A stretch of 64,000 nt of DNA from assembly GCF_001187725.1 (NCBI RefSeq), contig NZ_LGIQ01000009.1, forward strand, positions 1,921,493 to 1,985,492, read 5' to 3'. Below, piece after piece: positions 51,316 through 60,341 of the stretch (position 1 is its first letter; each line of letters opens with the position of its first letter). The stretch is from Brevibacillus reuszeri. Its GTDB lineage: Bacteria; Bacillota; Bacilli; Brevibacillales; Brevibacillaceae. A program made the translations under genes and the position numbers. The notes under the pieces were generated by a model. That model searched no databases, was not told the DNA's origin, and saw only the letters and a program-made list of their open reading frames with translations.

Positions 51316-51850
51316 CTGCCCCCTCCGTCCCCAAGCCAAGCCCCAGTCGCCAATCATTGCATTTCATGATGCTCCCGGGTGGATACTCGAAATCGCATTC
51401 GCTGACAAGCGAAAAGTTCAGCTTGCGGCAAATTCTATTTGATGCGGCATTGTTCACGGAGGGAAACGCATGGATGGATGTGTGCTTTTGCTCAGCTCTA
51501 CAGTGAGCGATAACCTCTGCTACCGCAGCTGACGCAATGCCTTTTCCCTGATAGGTGGGAAGGATGCTCCAGCCGATTTCGTACACGGCTTCTCCTTGCC
51601 AAGAGCGCTCCCAATAGCCGACACTGCCAACGGATGTCATCTCTGGCAGGAGGGTGACACGGAACATACACCCTGACTCTTTCCCCAAGGTGTTCACGTA
51701 CCGATTGTGCCGGCTGACGACCTGTTCCTCTGTTTCCGGCCCTCCTAAATGCTCCGTCATCTCGGAGGCGTTCAAGAGATGCAGCAACGGAAGGTCTTCC
51801 TCAGACCAAGGGTGAATACGTACTTGAGATGCATTCATCTGTTCCGACAT
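51290..51850 (-). CDS. GNAT-family acetyltransferase (RimJ/RimL-like)
   Basis: A 186-residue GNAT. 'IHPWSEEDLPLLHLLNASEM' opens it; 'GSVGYWERSWQGEAVYEIGW', the acetyl-CoA loop 'PTYQGKGIASAAVAEVIAHC', and 'NAASNRICRKLNFSLVSECD' follow. The C-terminal 15 residues run through the terminator of the SLH gene. I use ATG 51850, with GGAAG seven bases upstream; an in-frame ATG six codons earlier lacks a site. Substrate unknown. Confidence 0.88.
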   Translation of the reverse strand: MSEQMNASQVRIHPWSEEDLPLLHLLNASEMTEHLGGPETEEQVVSRHNRYVNTLGKESGCMFRVTLLPEMTSVGSVGYWERSWQGEAVYEIGWSILPTYQGKGIASAAVAEVIAHCRAEQKHTSIHAFPSVNNAASNRICRKLNFSLVSECDFEYPPGSIMKCNDWRLGLGLGTEGAEKKSLLPG

Positions 51851-52017
51851 ACGCTCACTTCCATTCAAGGTTCTTGTTATCAGGATGAGAATTGTCTGAT
51901 AAATAAATCATATCAGAACAAACGTTCGCAATCAATACAAACTTTTCCATAGAAAAACCGCGTTCTCTACTGTCAGCATGTCTAGTAGAGTCGCGCGGGG
52001 AATTTACTACCGGTTTA

Positions 52018-52659
52018 TTAACGCCAAAAAGCAGTACGGCTTCCAGGATTGATCTGTATGTGCTCATTGACCAAATCGCGCAAAAGAGCTTCTCGTGTAG
52101 CGAATAGCTGTGGGCACGGATGATAGTAGTCTCTGCCGTTGGAACACGTTTTCCCGAAGAAGGGGATGCCTGATGCAGCAATTCGTTGTAGCCACGATTG
52201 CTTGAGCAGGGGGAGGTATTGCCAGGAAGCTTTCGTTTGGCAGCCCCACCCGAGTAAAATCCACGGATGCTGCTGTAGCTCCTGGATCGGTACCAGCTGT
52301 TCGCTGATGGTAGTCTCGCCGTTCTCCACGAGCTTTTCAAAAGTGGCAATGGCGTCAACGGATCGAGGGTTTTGCAATGTAAACAGATTGTAGATGGTAA
52401 ATCTGCCATCGAGCGATCGATTTTGATAGATTTCCGCCACCAGCTTGACCAGTTGCTGCATCGTGGGATCAAGTGTAATCTGGCCCATGATCGAATGATT
52501 CGGAGCAGGTCTTTCCCGGAAAAGAGTTGCGGAGCCTGGGTTAAGCAACAGACAGCTGCCCAGTGATTGAGCGCCAGTGCCCCATTGGATATAGGTAGAT
52601 GTGCGATATACATGCTCTCCTGATTGACTGAATGTAGCAAAAGCCTGCAGCTGGTTCAT
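52018..52659 (-). CDS. DUF1643 family protein
   Basis: A 213-residue protein recognised as DUF1643 by 'LGSCLLLNPGSA' and 'RFTIYNLFTLQNPRS' with 'HPWILLGWGCQTKASW'. The family is often found near restriction or mobile genes and is of unknown function; nothing of that kind is here. No signal peptide or membrane segment. The ATG follows TAGGAGG. Not co-directional with any close neighbour within 300 bases except the MFS gene upstream, which has its own terminator. Confidence 0.82.
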   Translation of the reverse strand: MNQLQAFATFSQSGEHVYRTSTYIQWGTGAQSLGSCLLLNPGSATLFRERPAPNHSIMGQITLDPTMQQLVKLVAEIYQNRSLDGRFTIYNLFTLQNPRSVDAIATFEKLVENGETTISEQLVPIQELQQHPWILLGWGCQTKASWQYLPLLKQSWLQRIAASGIPFFGKTCSNGRDYYHPCPQLFATREALLRDLVNEHIQINPGSRTAFWR

Positions 52660-52756
52660 GAGAAAACCTCCTAGCTATTCATTCAGCTTGCTCGTCATTA
52701 CTATATGCTAGACTTGGCCAACTAGTACGATTTCATTGAAAAACCTGGCTTTGCGC

Positions 52757-52787
52757 AAAAAAGCCGACCTATGGTGAAGGTCGACTT
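52757..52787 (-). terminator. Rho-independent terminator
   Basis: AGTCGACC pairs with GGTCGGCT and T6 follows on the minus strand, after the MFS gene. Confidence 0.88.
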
Positions 52788-52802
52788 GTAGACTAGCAAC
52801 GA

Positions 52803-54041
52803 TTATCCTTTTTGCTCTGATGGAATCATGCGGAACAAGACGATGTACAAATACGCACTGACCAGAGAAATGGCCAAGATGATCCCGAATACACCGACTG
52901 GTGCTAGCCATTGCGATAACCCGATTGTCATGGGAGCAATAAAGCGTCCGATGGAAAATTGCAGGGACGAGGCTCCCATATACTGACCCCTGGCGTCTTC
53001 GGGCGAGTATTTGCTAATAAAGCTTTGCGCGACTGGAGTACGAATCAGTTCCCCCAGAGTGAGAATCGCCATGCAGCCGAACAAAAGCCAAATGTTTGAC
53101 GTAAAGGCCATCAGGAACATGCCTAAGCCGTACAGGACAGAAGAAATGACCAGGCTGTTGCGGTCGCTCCAATGCTGGAACCACTGTGTAACAGGCAATG
53201 TAAACAAAACAACCAAGAGACCATTTAGCCCCATCAGCCAGCCAAATGCACTTGTCCCCCCGATAGAGAAGCTCCAATCGCCCCAGGAAAACAGCGGCTG
53301 GGACATGACGTGCTCTTTTACGTATAAGGCCATATAAATATCAAGCTGCATAAATCCGATTGCGACGAATATTCCTGCGAGAATGTAGAGGGCAAAAACT
53401 TTATCGCGGAAGATGATGGAATAGCTTTTGAATTGCTGAGTCAGGGAAAAACGTTCCTTGGCTTTCTCACGACGTACTTCTTCGGGCAAGGTTTCCTTGA
53501 TTAAAAAGAAGATGGCGATCAAATAAAGCAATTCAATGATGGTACAGACAAGCAATAATTCAAAGCGATAATGAACAAAGAAAAACGATCCCAGGACAGG
53601 TCCTGCTACTACCCCAATGTTCATGGCTGTGTAAAATGTCGCAAAAACGATACGTCGATCTTCTTCAGTAGTCAGATCCGCCACCATGGCAGAGCTGGCA
53701 GGCCAGTATAGGGCACCTGCGATTCCAATCCCGATGAACGCAAAATAGTCCATCAAAGGGGAGGTGGAGAATGTAAACAAGGCAAACATCACAGTCGACA
53801 TGGATAGGGAGAGGAGCATTGTAAATCTGCGCCCGACTTTATCCGAGAGATAGCCTCCAAACAGGTTGGAAAGCATTCCGAGGAGCGGTGGCACCATCAG
53901 GAGGAGACCAGCAACGTCTTTGCCGAATGTATCGCTGAAATAGAGCGCCATAAAGGGAAAGTACATCCAAAAGAAAGTATGGGTGATCAATTCGCCGAAA
54001 AGACGTACTTTTAAATTGAGATCCCATGAACGCCAATGCAT
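52803..54041 (-). CDS. Major facilitator superfamily transporter
   Basis: A 412-residue transporter with twelve predicted membrane segments. The loop-2 motif 'GGYLSDKVGRRFTMLLSLSM' is the MFS signature. It resembles MdtH-like drug exporters ('ALYWPASSAMVADLTTEEDR', 'ELIRTPVAQSFISKYSPEDARG'). Substrate unknown. ATG 54041 with GGAGGAAT-type site. A family-1 repeat lies just upstream. Confidence 0.9.
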   Translation of the reverse strand: MHWRSWDLNLKVRLFGELITHTFFWMYFPFMALYFSDTFGKDVAGLLLMVPPLLGMLSNLFGGYLSDKVGRRFTMLLSLSMSTVMFALFTFSTSPLMDYFAFIGIGIAGALYWPASSAMVADLTTEEDRRIVFATFYTAMNIGVVAGPVLGSFFFVHYRFELLLVCTIIELLYLIAIFFLIKETLPEEVRREKAKERFSLTQQFKSYSIIFRDKVFALYILAGIFVAIGFMQLDIYMALYVKEHVMSQPLFSWGDWSFSIGGTSAFGWLMGLNGLLVVLFTLPVTQWFQHWSDRNSLVISSVLYGLGMFLMAFTSNIWLLFGCMAILTLGELIRTPVAQSFISKYSPEDARGQYMGASSLQFSIGRFIAPMTIGLSQWLAPVGVFGIILAISLVSAYLYIVLFRMIPSEQKG

Positions 54042-54103
54042 GACAAGTATTCCTCCATTCGTATTTTGGTTCTTCGCCGACAGGTGCCGTGCTCATGCTC
54101 TAT

Positions 54104-54187
54104 ACAAAACGGTGATGACCGTATTGTTTGACCGCAAGCGGTCACATCCACTTTTTTACGAAAAGCGTCGAGACGTTTGTCACAGGA
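54104..54187 (-). repeat. Dispersed intergenic repeat (family 1), inverted copy
   Basis: On the minus strand: CTGTGACAAACGTCTCGAC, AAGTGGATGTGACCGCTTG, CGGTCAAAC, ACGGTCATCACCGTTTTG, in the same order as 47129-47232. GACCGCTTGCGGTC is a perfect palindrome. Confidence 0.7.
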
Positions 54188-54232
54188 AAAAGCGCAAACG
54201 GTAGAGAGACGATGCTCTTCCGCTTGCGCTTT
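54188..54232. other. Strong hairpin beside the repeat
   Basis: AAAAGCGCAAACGG (54188-54201) pairs with CCGCTTGCGCTTT (54220-54232), with AGAG/CTCT continuing inward. No long T-run on either side; role unknown. Confidence 0.5.
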
Positions 54233-54368
54233 GCCGAACGATAGAAAAGGGTGGGAAAAACAGCCGGGAAAACGGGAGAACGAAAGAAACGGTCTATGTC
54301 CAAGCGATTCTTGGTACAAAAAACCGACAACACCCCGTAAAACTGGCGCCCACATCATATCGGGAAAA

Positions 54369-54496
54369 GACGGAAGCGGTTCAGGCAACCTGCAGCTTCT
54401 AGCTTTCGATAAGGTTGTAAGAGGCAGTGCCCCTCACAAAAGGCCCTACCTAAGCGCAGAGAACTACAGCAATTACCATGAACCAACACTCCCGTC
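54369..54496. ncRNA. Unassigned rod-like structured segment (candidate small RNA)
   Basis: The two ends pair: GACGGAAG (54369-54376) with CTCCCGTC (54489-54496), then GGTTCA with TGAACC, GG-AA with TT-CC, GCTT with AAGC, AGGT with ACCT, and an apical GAGG/CCTC stem. The result is a 128-nt rod with internal loops, loosely like 6S RNA but shorter. On the plus strand T6 follows at about 54505. No protein-coding signature is present. Family and strand are not established; bases 54233-54368 and 54497-54571 hold nothing else I can name. Confidence 0.4.
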
Positions 54497-54571
54497 CTTC
54501 AAAATTTTTTCACAGATAAACTCTTGTTGACTAGGATACTCTAGATGACAGAATAATTGCAAGAAAAATTT

Positions 54572-55633
54572 TCACCGTTTTTTGGAAACGACGGAAATCG
54601 TTCCTGGGTGCTCTGTTACCACTTCCCCAATGACTTTTGCCCAGCTGATACCGCGTACATGCAGGTCCTCTAGCAGGCGATAACCGTCCTCTGCAGGCAA
54701 GCTGATCAATAGTCCACCAGAAGTAATGGCGTCGCATAAAATCATGCGATCAAGCTCCTCCATCTCCTCAGGAAATTGCACGCGATCGGCGACCCAGCGG
54801 AAATTGGACTTGCTTCCTCCGGGAATAATCCCTTGCTCTGCCAGCTCACGTGTACCAGGAAGGATTGGAACCTGATCCGCATAAATCCGGATTCCTGCCT
54901 TGCTGCCTTCTGCCATTTCGAGAGAGTGACCCATCAGTCCAAAGCCTGTCACATCGGTGCAGGCGTTGACGGGGTAAGCCTCCATGCATTCTGCTGCGTA
55001 CTTGTTCAGTGTTGCCATCACAGTCATGACTCGCTCCGTTTGCTCAGCAGAGAGAGCGTCACGCTTGATCGCGGTTGTTTGAATCCCTACGCCAATCGGC
55101 TTGGTTAAAATGAGCACATCTCCTGGCTTTGCTGTCGCATTGGTAAGGACGCGGGAAGGATGGATGGTGCCTGTGACAGAGAGTCCGAATTTTGGCTCAG
55201 GATCGTCAATCGAGTGACCGCCAACCAGCACGGCGCCAGCCTCTGCAACTTTATCTGCCGCTCCTCGCAGGATTTCGGTCAGGATGGACGGGTCCAGCTT
55301 GGAGATGGGGAAGCCGACGATATTGAGTACGGTGACAGGTTTGCCGCCCATGGCAAAAACATCACTGATTGCATTGGCAGCAGCAATCTGACCAAACCAA
55401 TAAGGGTCATCCACAATCGGGGTAAAAAAGTCGAGTGTCTGCACAATCGCCAGATCCTCCGTCAGTTGAAAGACGCCAGCGTCATCAGAGGTTTCTACTC
55501 CTACGAGCAGGCGCGGATCGCGTACCGGTGGAGCGGGAAGCTTTTTCAAGACAGCGGACAAGGCATCCGGGCTAATCTTGCAACCGCAGCCTCCTTTGGT
55601 GGTAAGTGATGTAAGCTTGATAGTCTCTGACAT
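54572..55633 (-). CDS. selD: Selenide, water dikinase
   Basis: A 353-residue SelD. The catalytic N-terminus is 'LTTKGGCGCKISPDAL' with Cys (not selenocysteine) at the reactive position. 'DDAGVFQLTEDLAIVQTLDF', 'ANAISDVFAMGGKPVTVLNI', 'LVGGHSIDDPEPKFGLSVTG' and 'TDVTGFGLMGHSLEMA' are AIRS-fold hallmarks. It makes selenophosphate. ATG 55633 after TAGGAGG. Divergent from mnmH with 77 bases between starts, so selenophosphate here probably feeds tRNA selenouridine. Confidence 0.97.
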   Translation of the reverse strand: MSETIKLTSLTTKGGCGCKISPDALSAVLKKLPAPPVRDPRLLVGVETSDDAGVFQLTEDLAIVQTLDFFTPIVDDPYWFGQIAAANAISDVFAMGGKPVTVLNIVGFPISKLDPSILTEILRGAADKVAEAGAVLVGGHSIDDPEPKFGLSVTGTIHPSRVLTNATAKPGDVLILTKPIGVGIQTTAIKRDALSAEQTERVMTVMATLNKYAAECMEAYPVNACTDVTGFGLMGHSLEMAEGSKAGIRIYADQVPILPGTRELAEQGIIPGGSKSNFRWVADRVQFPEEMEELDRMILCDAITSGGLLISLPAEDGYRLLEDLHVRGISWAKVIGEVVTEHPGTISVVSKKR

Positions 55634-55710
55634 GTTATGACCTCCTACCGTTTGAGGAATAATGGTAAAATTAATAAATCTAGCATAACAGAAGTTAGGG
55701 TGACAAAACA

Positions 55711-56772
55711 TTGCAAGAGATAACAGTGGAAGAGCTATTGGTAAAAGGATACGGGAATTTAATAGATGTCCGGTCGCCTGGCGAATTTGCACGGGAGTCG
55801 ATTCCCGGAGCCGTCAATATCCCTCTGTTTAGCGACCCGGAGCGTGCCCAGGTGGGTACGATGTACAAACGGGAGGGGCAAGCCGCAGCCCAATGGTTAG
55901 GCATGCAAATCGTATCCCCGAAAATGGATGCGCTGATGCAGGCAATCCGTCAGCGAGGAGAAGAACAGGGGGAGCCTCCCACGATTTTTTGCTGGCGTGG
56001 GGGAATGCGGAGCAGAGCAATGGCAACATTTGCAACGTTTGCAGGCTTGCGGGTAAGACGTCTTCAGGGAGGGTATCGAGCTTATCGTCAGCATGTGCTG
56101 GAAACGATTGAGCCATACGAACTGCAAGTACCTGTGTATTTATTGCACGGTATGACGGGAGTAGGAAAAACAGAACTACTCACAAGGCTGGAGGAAAAAG
56201 GTCTTCCAGTCATTGACCTGGAGCGGATGGCAGGACATCGCGGTTCGGTGTTTGGGCATATTGGCAAAGGCAAGCCGGCCAACCAGAAGATGTTTGATGC
56301 GCGGCTGTTTGAAACACTGCACAACTACAAGGATGCTCCTTTTTTTGTCATGGAGGCGGAGAGCAAACGAATCGGAAATGCCATTTTGCCGTCTTTTTTA
56401 ATGCAGGCAAAGGAGCAGGCTGTACATATCCTATTGACAGCCCCACTCGAGGTGCGTGTACAGCGCATTTATGACGAGTACGTCACTCCGTATTCGTGGC
56501 GGTCCGATTTTGCGGAAAAGGTAGAGCTCGCGTATTCATCGATTGCGAGACGAATGCCTACCGAACAGGCAGCCTTACTGCGAGAAGCACTGCGGGTCAA
56601 GGATTATCGCTCTGCGATTGCCTCGCTTCTGGTCTATTACTACGATCCTCGTTATGAAAATAAACAGAGCGATTATGTCAAAGAAATTCAATATCAATTG
56701 GAAGCCACCGACTTGAATGATACGGCAATGCAAATTCAATCGCTAATTGAAAAAGGTCAGTCTATTCGGTAA
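55711..56772 (+). CDS. mnmH: tRNA 2-selenouridine synthase
   Basis: A 353-residue MnmH (SelU/YbbB). The N-terminal rhodanese domain has 'NLIDVRSPGEFARESIPGAV' and the catalytic Cys in 'IFCWRGGMRSRAMATF'. The C-terminal part has a P-loop 'LLHGMTGVGKTELLTRLEEK' followed by 'HRGSVFGHIGKGKPANQKMF'. It converts 2-thiouridine at wobble position 34 to 2-selenouridine. The start is TTG 55711 after AGGGTG. No selA, selB or Sec-tRNA gene is visible in the window. Confidence 0.97.
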   Translation: MQEITVEELLVKGYGNLIDVRSPGEFARESIPGAVNIPLFSDPERAQVGTMYKREGQAAAQWLGMQIVSPKMDALMQAIRQRGEEQGEPPTIFCWRGGMRSRAMATFATFAGLRVRRLQGGYRAYRQHVLETIEPYELQVPVYLLHGMTGVGKTELLTRLEEKGLPVIDLERMAGHRGSVFGHIGKGKPANQKMFDARLFETLHNYKDAPFFVMEAESKRIGNAILPSFLMQAKEQAVHILLTAPLEVRVQRIYDEYVTPYSWRSDFAEKVELAYSSIARRMPTEQAALLREALRVKDYRSAIASLLVYYYDPRYENKQSDYVKEIQYQLEATDLNDTAMQIQSLIEKGQSIR

Positions 56773-56853
56773 AATATTTTTTGCAGACTGTATGAACTGA
56801 CCAAAATTGAGCTTTACTTACATATCGAACAATTTGGGAACGGGGGAGATTGT

Positions 56854-57966
56854 ATGTTAGATACACGAATCATCAAGCTGGCAGAAAACCTGCTCTGCCA
56901 CTCGGTACGCCTGAAGGAAAAAGAAACGCTGCTGATCGAGGTTCGCGGGGAAGGTCACGCGTTGGCAAAGGAACTGGTGAAGCAGGCTTATGCCCTCGGT
57001 GCATATCCATTTGTGAGAATGATCGACCCAGCGATCAACCGTGAGCTGATGCTCGGGGCAAGTGAAGCACGTGCAGAGCATCTGGTGAAATGGGAAGAGC
57101 CGATGTTCAAGGATTTGGATACGTTAATCGTCATCAATGGACCTGTCAATGACAGCGAGATGTCGGATGTTCCGGTAGAGCGTCGCCGCGCACATCAAAA
57201 TGTGATGCAGGAGCTAAATGATTACTTGGTCTCCAATGTTCGCTGGACACTGCTCAACTACCCAACCGCAGCGATGGCACAAAGCGCGAACATGTCCTCA
57301 GAAGCGTTCGAGGATTTTTACTTTGATGTCTGCTCCCTTGATTACAAAAAAATGCATGAAGCGTTTTTGCCATTGAAAGACCTGATGGATCGTACAGACA
57401 AGGTAAGACTGGTTGGACCAGGCACAGACCTGACCTTCTCGATCAAAGATATTCCCAATGTCATCTGCTCCGGGCTGCGCAACATTCCGGACGGGGAAAT
57501 TTTTACGGCACCTGTACGTGACTCGGTCAATGGCAAAATTACGTACAATACAGCGACAAGCTATATGGGCACCAAGTTTGAAAACGTCAGCCTGACCTTC
57601 GAAAATGGGAAAATTATCGAGGCGACTGCCAACCATACAGAAAAACTGAATCAAATCTTTGATACGGATGAGGGAGCGCGCTATATCGGGGAGTTTGCGA
57701 TTGGTGTACATCCATACATCCTGCATCCGATGAATGACATTTTGTTTGACGAAAAAATCGCAGGAAGCTTCCATTTCACACCAGGTCGCGCTTATGAAAA
57801 TGCAGATAACACTAACCGCAGCCAAATCCACTGGGATATGGTAAACATTCAGCGTCCAGAGTATGGTGGAGGCGAAATCTGGTTTGATGATGTTTTGATC
57901 CGCAAAGACGGTCTGTTTGTCTTGCCAGAGCTGCAAGGCTTGAACCCGGAAAACCTGAAGGGCTAA
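56854..57966 (+). CDS. M29-family aminopeptidase (AmpS/AmpT type)
   Basis: A 370-residue metallo-aminopeptidase. The C-terminal half carries the metal site: 'IPDGEIFTAPVRDSVNGKIT' (Glu), 'YIGEFAIGVHPYILHPMNDI' (Glu, His) and 'NRSQIHWDMVNIQRPEYGGG' (His, Asp). These match thermophilic aminopeptidases T, S and II, cytoplasmic dimers with Co or Zn. About 40 residues shorter than AmpT at the N-terminus but the metal domain is complete. Starts at ATG 56854 behind GGGGGA, 81 bases after mnmH, with its own terminator. Confidence 0.93.
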   Translation: MLDTRIIKLAENLLCHSVRLKEKETLLIEVRGEGHALAKELVKQAYALGAYPFVRMIDPAINRELMLGASEARAEHLVKWEEPMFKDLDTLIVINGPVNDSEMSDVPVERRRAHQNVMQELNDYLVSNVRWTLLNYPTAAMAQSANMSSEAFEDFYFDVCSLDYKKMHEAFLPLKDLMDRTDKVRLVGPGTDLTFSIKDIPNVICSGLRNIPDGEIFTAPVRDSVNGKITYNTATSYMGTKFENVSLTFENGKIIEATANHTEKLNQIFDTDEGARYIGEFAIGVHPYILHPMNDILFDEKIAGSFHFTPGRAYENADNTNRSQIHWDMVNIQRPEYGGGEIWFDDVLIRKDGLFVLPELQGLNPENLKG

Positions 57967-57989
57967 GAGTCAAGTAAAGAAAAGAATCG

Positions 57990-58036
57990 GGGCAGTCCTG
58001 TCGTCTGAAGAAGACGTGGGGATTGCCTCTTTTTTG
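57990..58036 (+). terminator. Rho-independent terminator
   Basis: GGGCAGTCC pairs with GGATTGCCT, a nested CGTCT/AGACG stem lies inside, and T6 follows. Confidence 0.8.
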
Positions 58037-58183
58037 TATCCCCAACCAGAATAAAGGCAAGCTTAACAGTTGAGAGCTTGAAATTTGGAATTAAGAATCT
58101 TAAAATAGAGATATTAGCTTGCGGTATCGAATAACTGTCCGCTCTTGTTAAGAGAATAAGACAATAAAGAGGAGGAAGTGCTA

Positions 58184-59233
58184 GTGGAGATTGGTCTGAG
58201 CACATTTGTAGAAACGACGCCGGACGTTCAAACCGGCGAGGTCATAAGCCATGCACAGCGTTTACGTGAGGTAGTTGAGGAGATTGTACTCGCTGATCAG
58301 GTCGGATTGGATGTATTCGGAGTAGGCGAGCATCATCGCAAAGACTATGCTGCTTCATCACCAGCGATTGTGCTGGCTGCCGCTGCATCTCAGACAAAAC
58401 GGATACGGCTGACAAGCGCAGTGACCGTGCTTTCTTCTGCTGATCCCGTGCGTGTATTCCAGGATTTTGCGACGCTTGACGCTATTTCCAATGGTCGGGC
58501 GGAAATCATGGCTGGACGAGGTTCTTTTATTGAATCGTTCCCGCTGTTTGGCTACGATTTGCAGGATTACGATGAGCTGTTCGACGAGAAGCTGGAGCTG
58601 CTGCTTAAAATACGCACTTCCGAAAAAGTGACATGGAGAGGCGGACATCGACCTGCTATTCAAAATCTGGGTGTCTATCCCCGCCCGGTGCAAGACCCGT
58701 TGCCTGTATGGATCGGGAGTGGCGGGAATACTCAATCGGCCATTCGCGCAGGGCTTTTGGGATTGCCGCTCGTTCTTGCCATTATCGGAGGGCGTCCAGT
58801 CCAGTTTGCGCCGCTTGTCGAGCTGTATAAGCGGGCAGCAGCCCAGGCTGGTCATGATGTATCTAAGCTGACCGTAGCGTCTCACTCCCACGGCTTTGTG
58901 GCAGAGGATACACAGACGGCAGCTGATAAGTTCTTCCCATCTACGCAGCAGGTCATGAACGTTCTTGGGAAAGAACGCGGGTGGGGTCATTATGATCGCT
59001 CCACCTTCGATGCGGCACGCAGCTTTGAAGGTGCTCTGTACGTGGGTGACCCGGAAACCGTTGCCCAGAAGATCATCCATCTTCGCAAGCAGGTAGGAAT
59101 CACACGTTTTATGCTGCATGTACCAGTAGGCACGATGCCACATGATGATGTCATGAACGCAATTCGTCTCCTCGGAACAGAGGTAGCGCCACGGGTTCGC
59201 GAGGAAATCGCACGCTGGGAAGCGACGCTGTAA
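58184..59233 (+). CDS. LLM-class flavin-dependent oxidoreductase
   Basis: A 349-residue bacterial luciferase-like monooxygenase. 'VFGVGEHHRKDYAASSPAIV' and 'RIRLTSAVTVLSSADPVRVF' fix the F420/FMN-binding barrel; 'LDAISNGRAEIMAGRGSFIE' and 'PVWIGSGGNTQSAIRAGLLG' follow. The group includes FMN-dependent desulfonases and degradative enzymes; substrate not evident. GTG 58184 is chosen, with GGAGG eight bases upstream (the GTG at 58178 is too close). No reductase partner is adjacent. Confidence 0.9.
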   Translation: MEIGLSTFVETTPDVQTGEVISHAQRLREVVEEIVLADQVGLDVFGVGEHHRKDYAASSPAIVLAAAASQTKRIRLTSAVTVLSSADPVRVFQDFATLDAISNGRAEIMAGRGSFIESFPLFGYDLQDYDELFDEKLELLLKIRTSEKVTWRGGHRPAIQNLGVYPRPVQDPLPVWIGSGGNTQSAIRAGLLGLPLVLAIIGGRPVQFAPLVELYKRAAAQAGHDVSKLTVASHSHGFVAEDTQTAADKFFPSTQQVMNVLGKERGWGHYDRSTFDAARSFEGALYVGDPETVAQKIIHLRKQVGITRFMLHVPVGTMPHDDVMNAIRLLGTEVAPRVREEIARWEATL

Positions 59234-59307
59234 GCACGAGCTCTAAAAAGACACGACCGCCTGCTTTTGCTACAATAGGAAAAAAGCATGGAACAGAGGG
59301 ATCATTC

Positions 59308-60240
59308 GTGAGCAGCAAAAACTGGTTGGAATATACCGTCACAGAAGAAGACGCGGGGATGAATGTGGAACAGATCGTCCGGCAAAAGCTGAATGTTTCT
59401 GGTCGCATGATGCAGCGTCTGACGAGAAGCAAAGGAATACTGCTCAACCGAAAACAGCCCTTCCTGCAGCGGCAGGTAAAAGCTGGCGACCAAGTAGCTG
59501 TACGGGTAGTAGACAGACAGCCTTTGCCCGATGCTTCTCCAGCCGCATCCGAGAGAGTCGTGGCACAGGAGAGTATTCCGACTATTGAATTCTTGTACGA
59601 AGACGACCATCTGTTGATCGTGAACAAGCCCGCAGGCATGATGGTACATCCGATCAAGCAAGAGCAAAGCGGTACGCTGGTTCATGTGCTCGCAGATTTA
59701 TTCTTGGCAAAAGGCGAGCAGCTGAGCATTCATCCGGTGCATCGACTGGACAAAGAAACCTCGGGCGCTATCCTGCTAGCAAAAAGCAGTTACGGTCATC
59801 AAATGGCAGACCGCTTGCTGCGCGAAGGCGGTATTCACCGGGAATACCTCGCTGTCATCAATGGAGCTGTGGCAGACGAATCGGGCACGATCGATGCTCC
59901 GATCGGCAGAGATCAAAAGCACCCGACAAAGCGCAAGGTGGTAAATACAGGTGATCACGCAGTTACCCATTATGAAGTAACCAAAAGCTCCGCACAGATG
60001 AGTCTCGTTCGCGTGTGGCTGGAGACGGGGCGTACGCATCAAATTCGGGTGCATTTTGCCCATATCGGACATCCGCTTGCCGGAGATACGATGTATGGTG
60101 CAGCCAGAGGACTGATGCGCAGACAGGCACTGCATGCAGCAGTACTGCACTTTGAGCATCCGGTTAGTAAAGAGGAAATTACTGTGAATGCACCGGTGCC
60201 AGCGGATATGAGACGATTGATTCAGGCTGAGTTTCAATAA
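59308..60240 (+). CDS. RluA-family pseudouridine synthase
   Basis: A 310-residue enzyme. An N-terminal S4-like region ('GRMMQRLTRSKGILLNRKQP') precedes the catalytic domain with 'IHPVHRLDKETSGAILLAKS' (the HRLDxxTSG Asp nucleophile) and 'LETGRTHQIRVHFAHIGHPL'. It isomerises uridine in rRNA or tRNA; target not predictable. GTG 59308 with GAGGGAT before it. Ends at a terminator. Confidence 0.94.
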   Translation: MSSKNWLEYTVTEEDAGMNVEQIVRQKLNVSGRMMQRLTRSKGILLNRKQPFLQRQVKAGDQVAVRVVDRQPLPDASPAASERVVAQESIPTIEFLYEDDHLLIVNKPAGMMVHPIKQEQSGTLVHVLADLFLAKGEQLSIHPVHRLDKETSGAILLAKSSYGHQMADRLLREGGIHREYLAVINGAVADESGTIDAPIGRDQKHPTKRKVVNTGDHAVTHYEVTKSSAQMSLVRVWLETGRTHQIRVHFAHIGHPLAGDTMYGAARGLMRRQALHAAVLHFEHPVSKEEITVNAPVPADMRRLIQAEFQ

Positions 60241-60249
60241 GACATAAGC

Positions 60250-60281
60250 AAAAAAGGACTTCCTCGGGAGTCCTTTTTTCT
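60250..60281 (+). terminator. Rho-independent terminator
   Basis: AAAAAAGGACT pairs with AGTCCTTTTTT, after the pseudouridine synthase. Confidence 0.92.
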
Positions 60282-60301
60282 GTAAAAAGCAGGTTGATAA
60301 C

Positions 60302-60319
60302 GTAACAGTGTTATGTTAC
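60302..60319. promoter_or_regulatory. MerR-type operator candidate
   Basis: GTAACAGTGTTATGTTAC: perfect 6-bp arms GTAACA/TGTTAC with a 6-bp centre, 22 bases before the YhbD-like start. YhbD has a MerR-like DNA-binding region, so autoregulation is plausible. Confidence 0.5.
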
Positions 60320-60341
60320 ATTGTTTTTGGAGGTGCTGAAT

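Noticed and set aside
54369..54496. 6S RNA or small SRP RNA
   Set aside because: The rod shape is suggestive, but it is shorter than known 6S RNAs and lacks the SRP GGAAG/AGCAG core, so I left it unassigned.
54177..54530. 117-codon plus-strand open frame in the selD-MFS gap
   Set aside because: No ribosome site, atypical composition, and it runs through the repeat, the hairpin and the structured segment.
54233..54571. Selenocysteine tRNA near selD
   Set aside because: I looked for a TTCGA-type T-loop and a TCA anticodon arm and found none; only CTTCAAAA in the wrong context.
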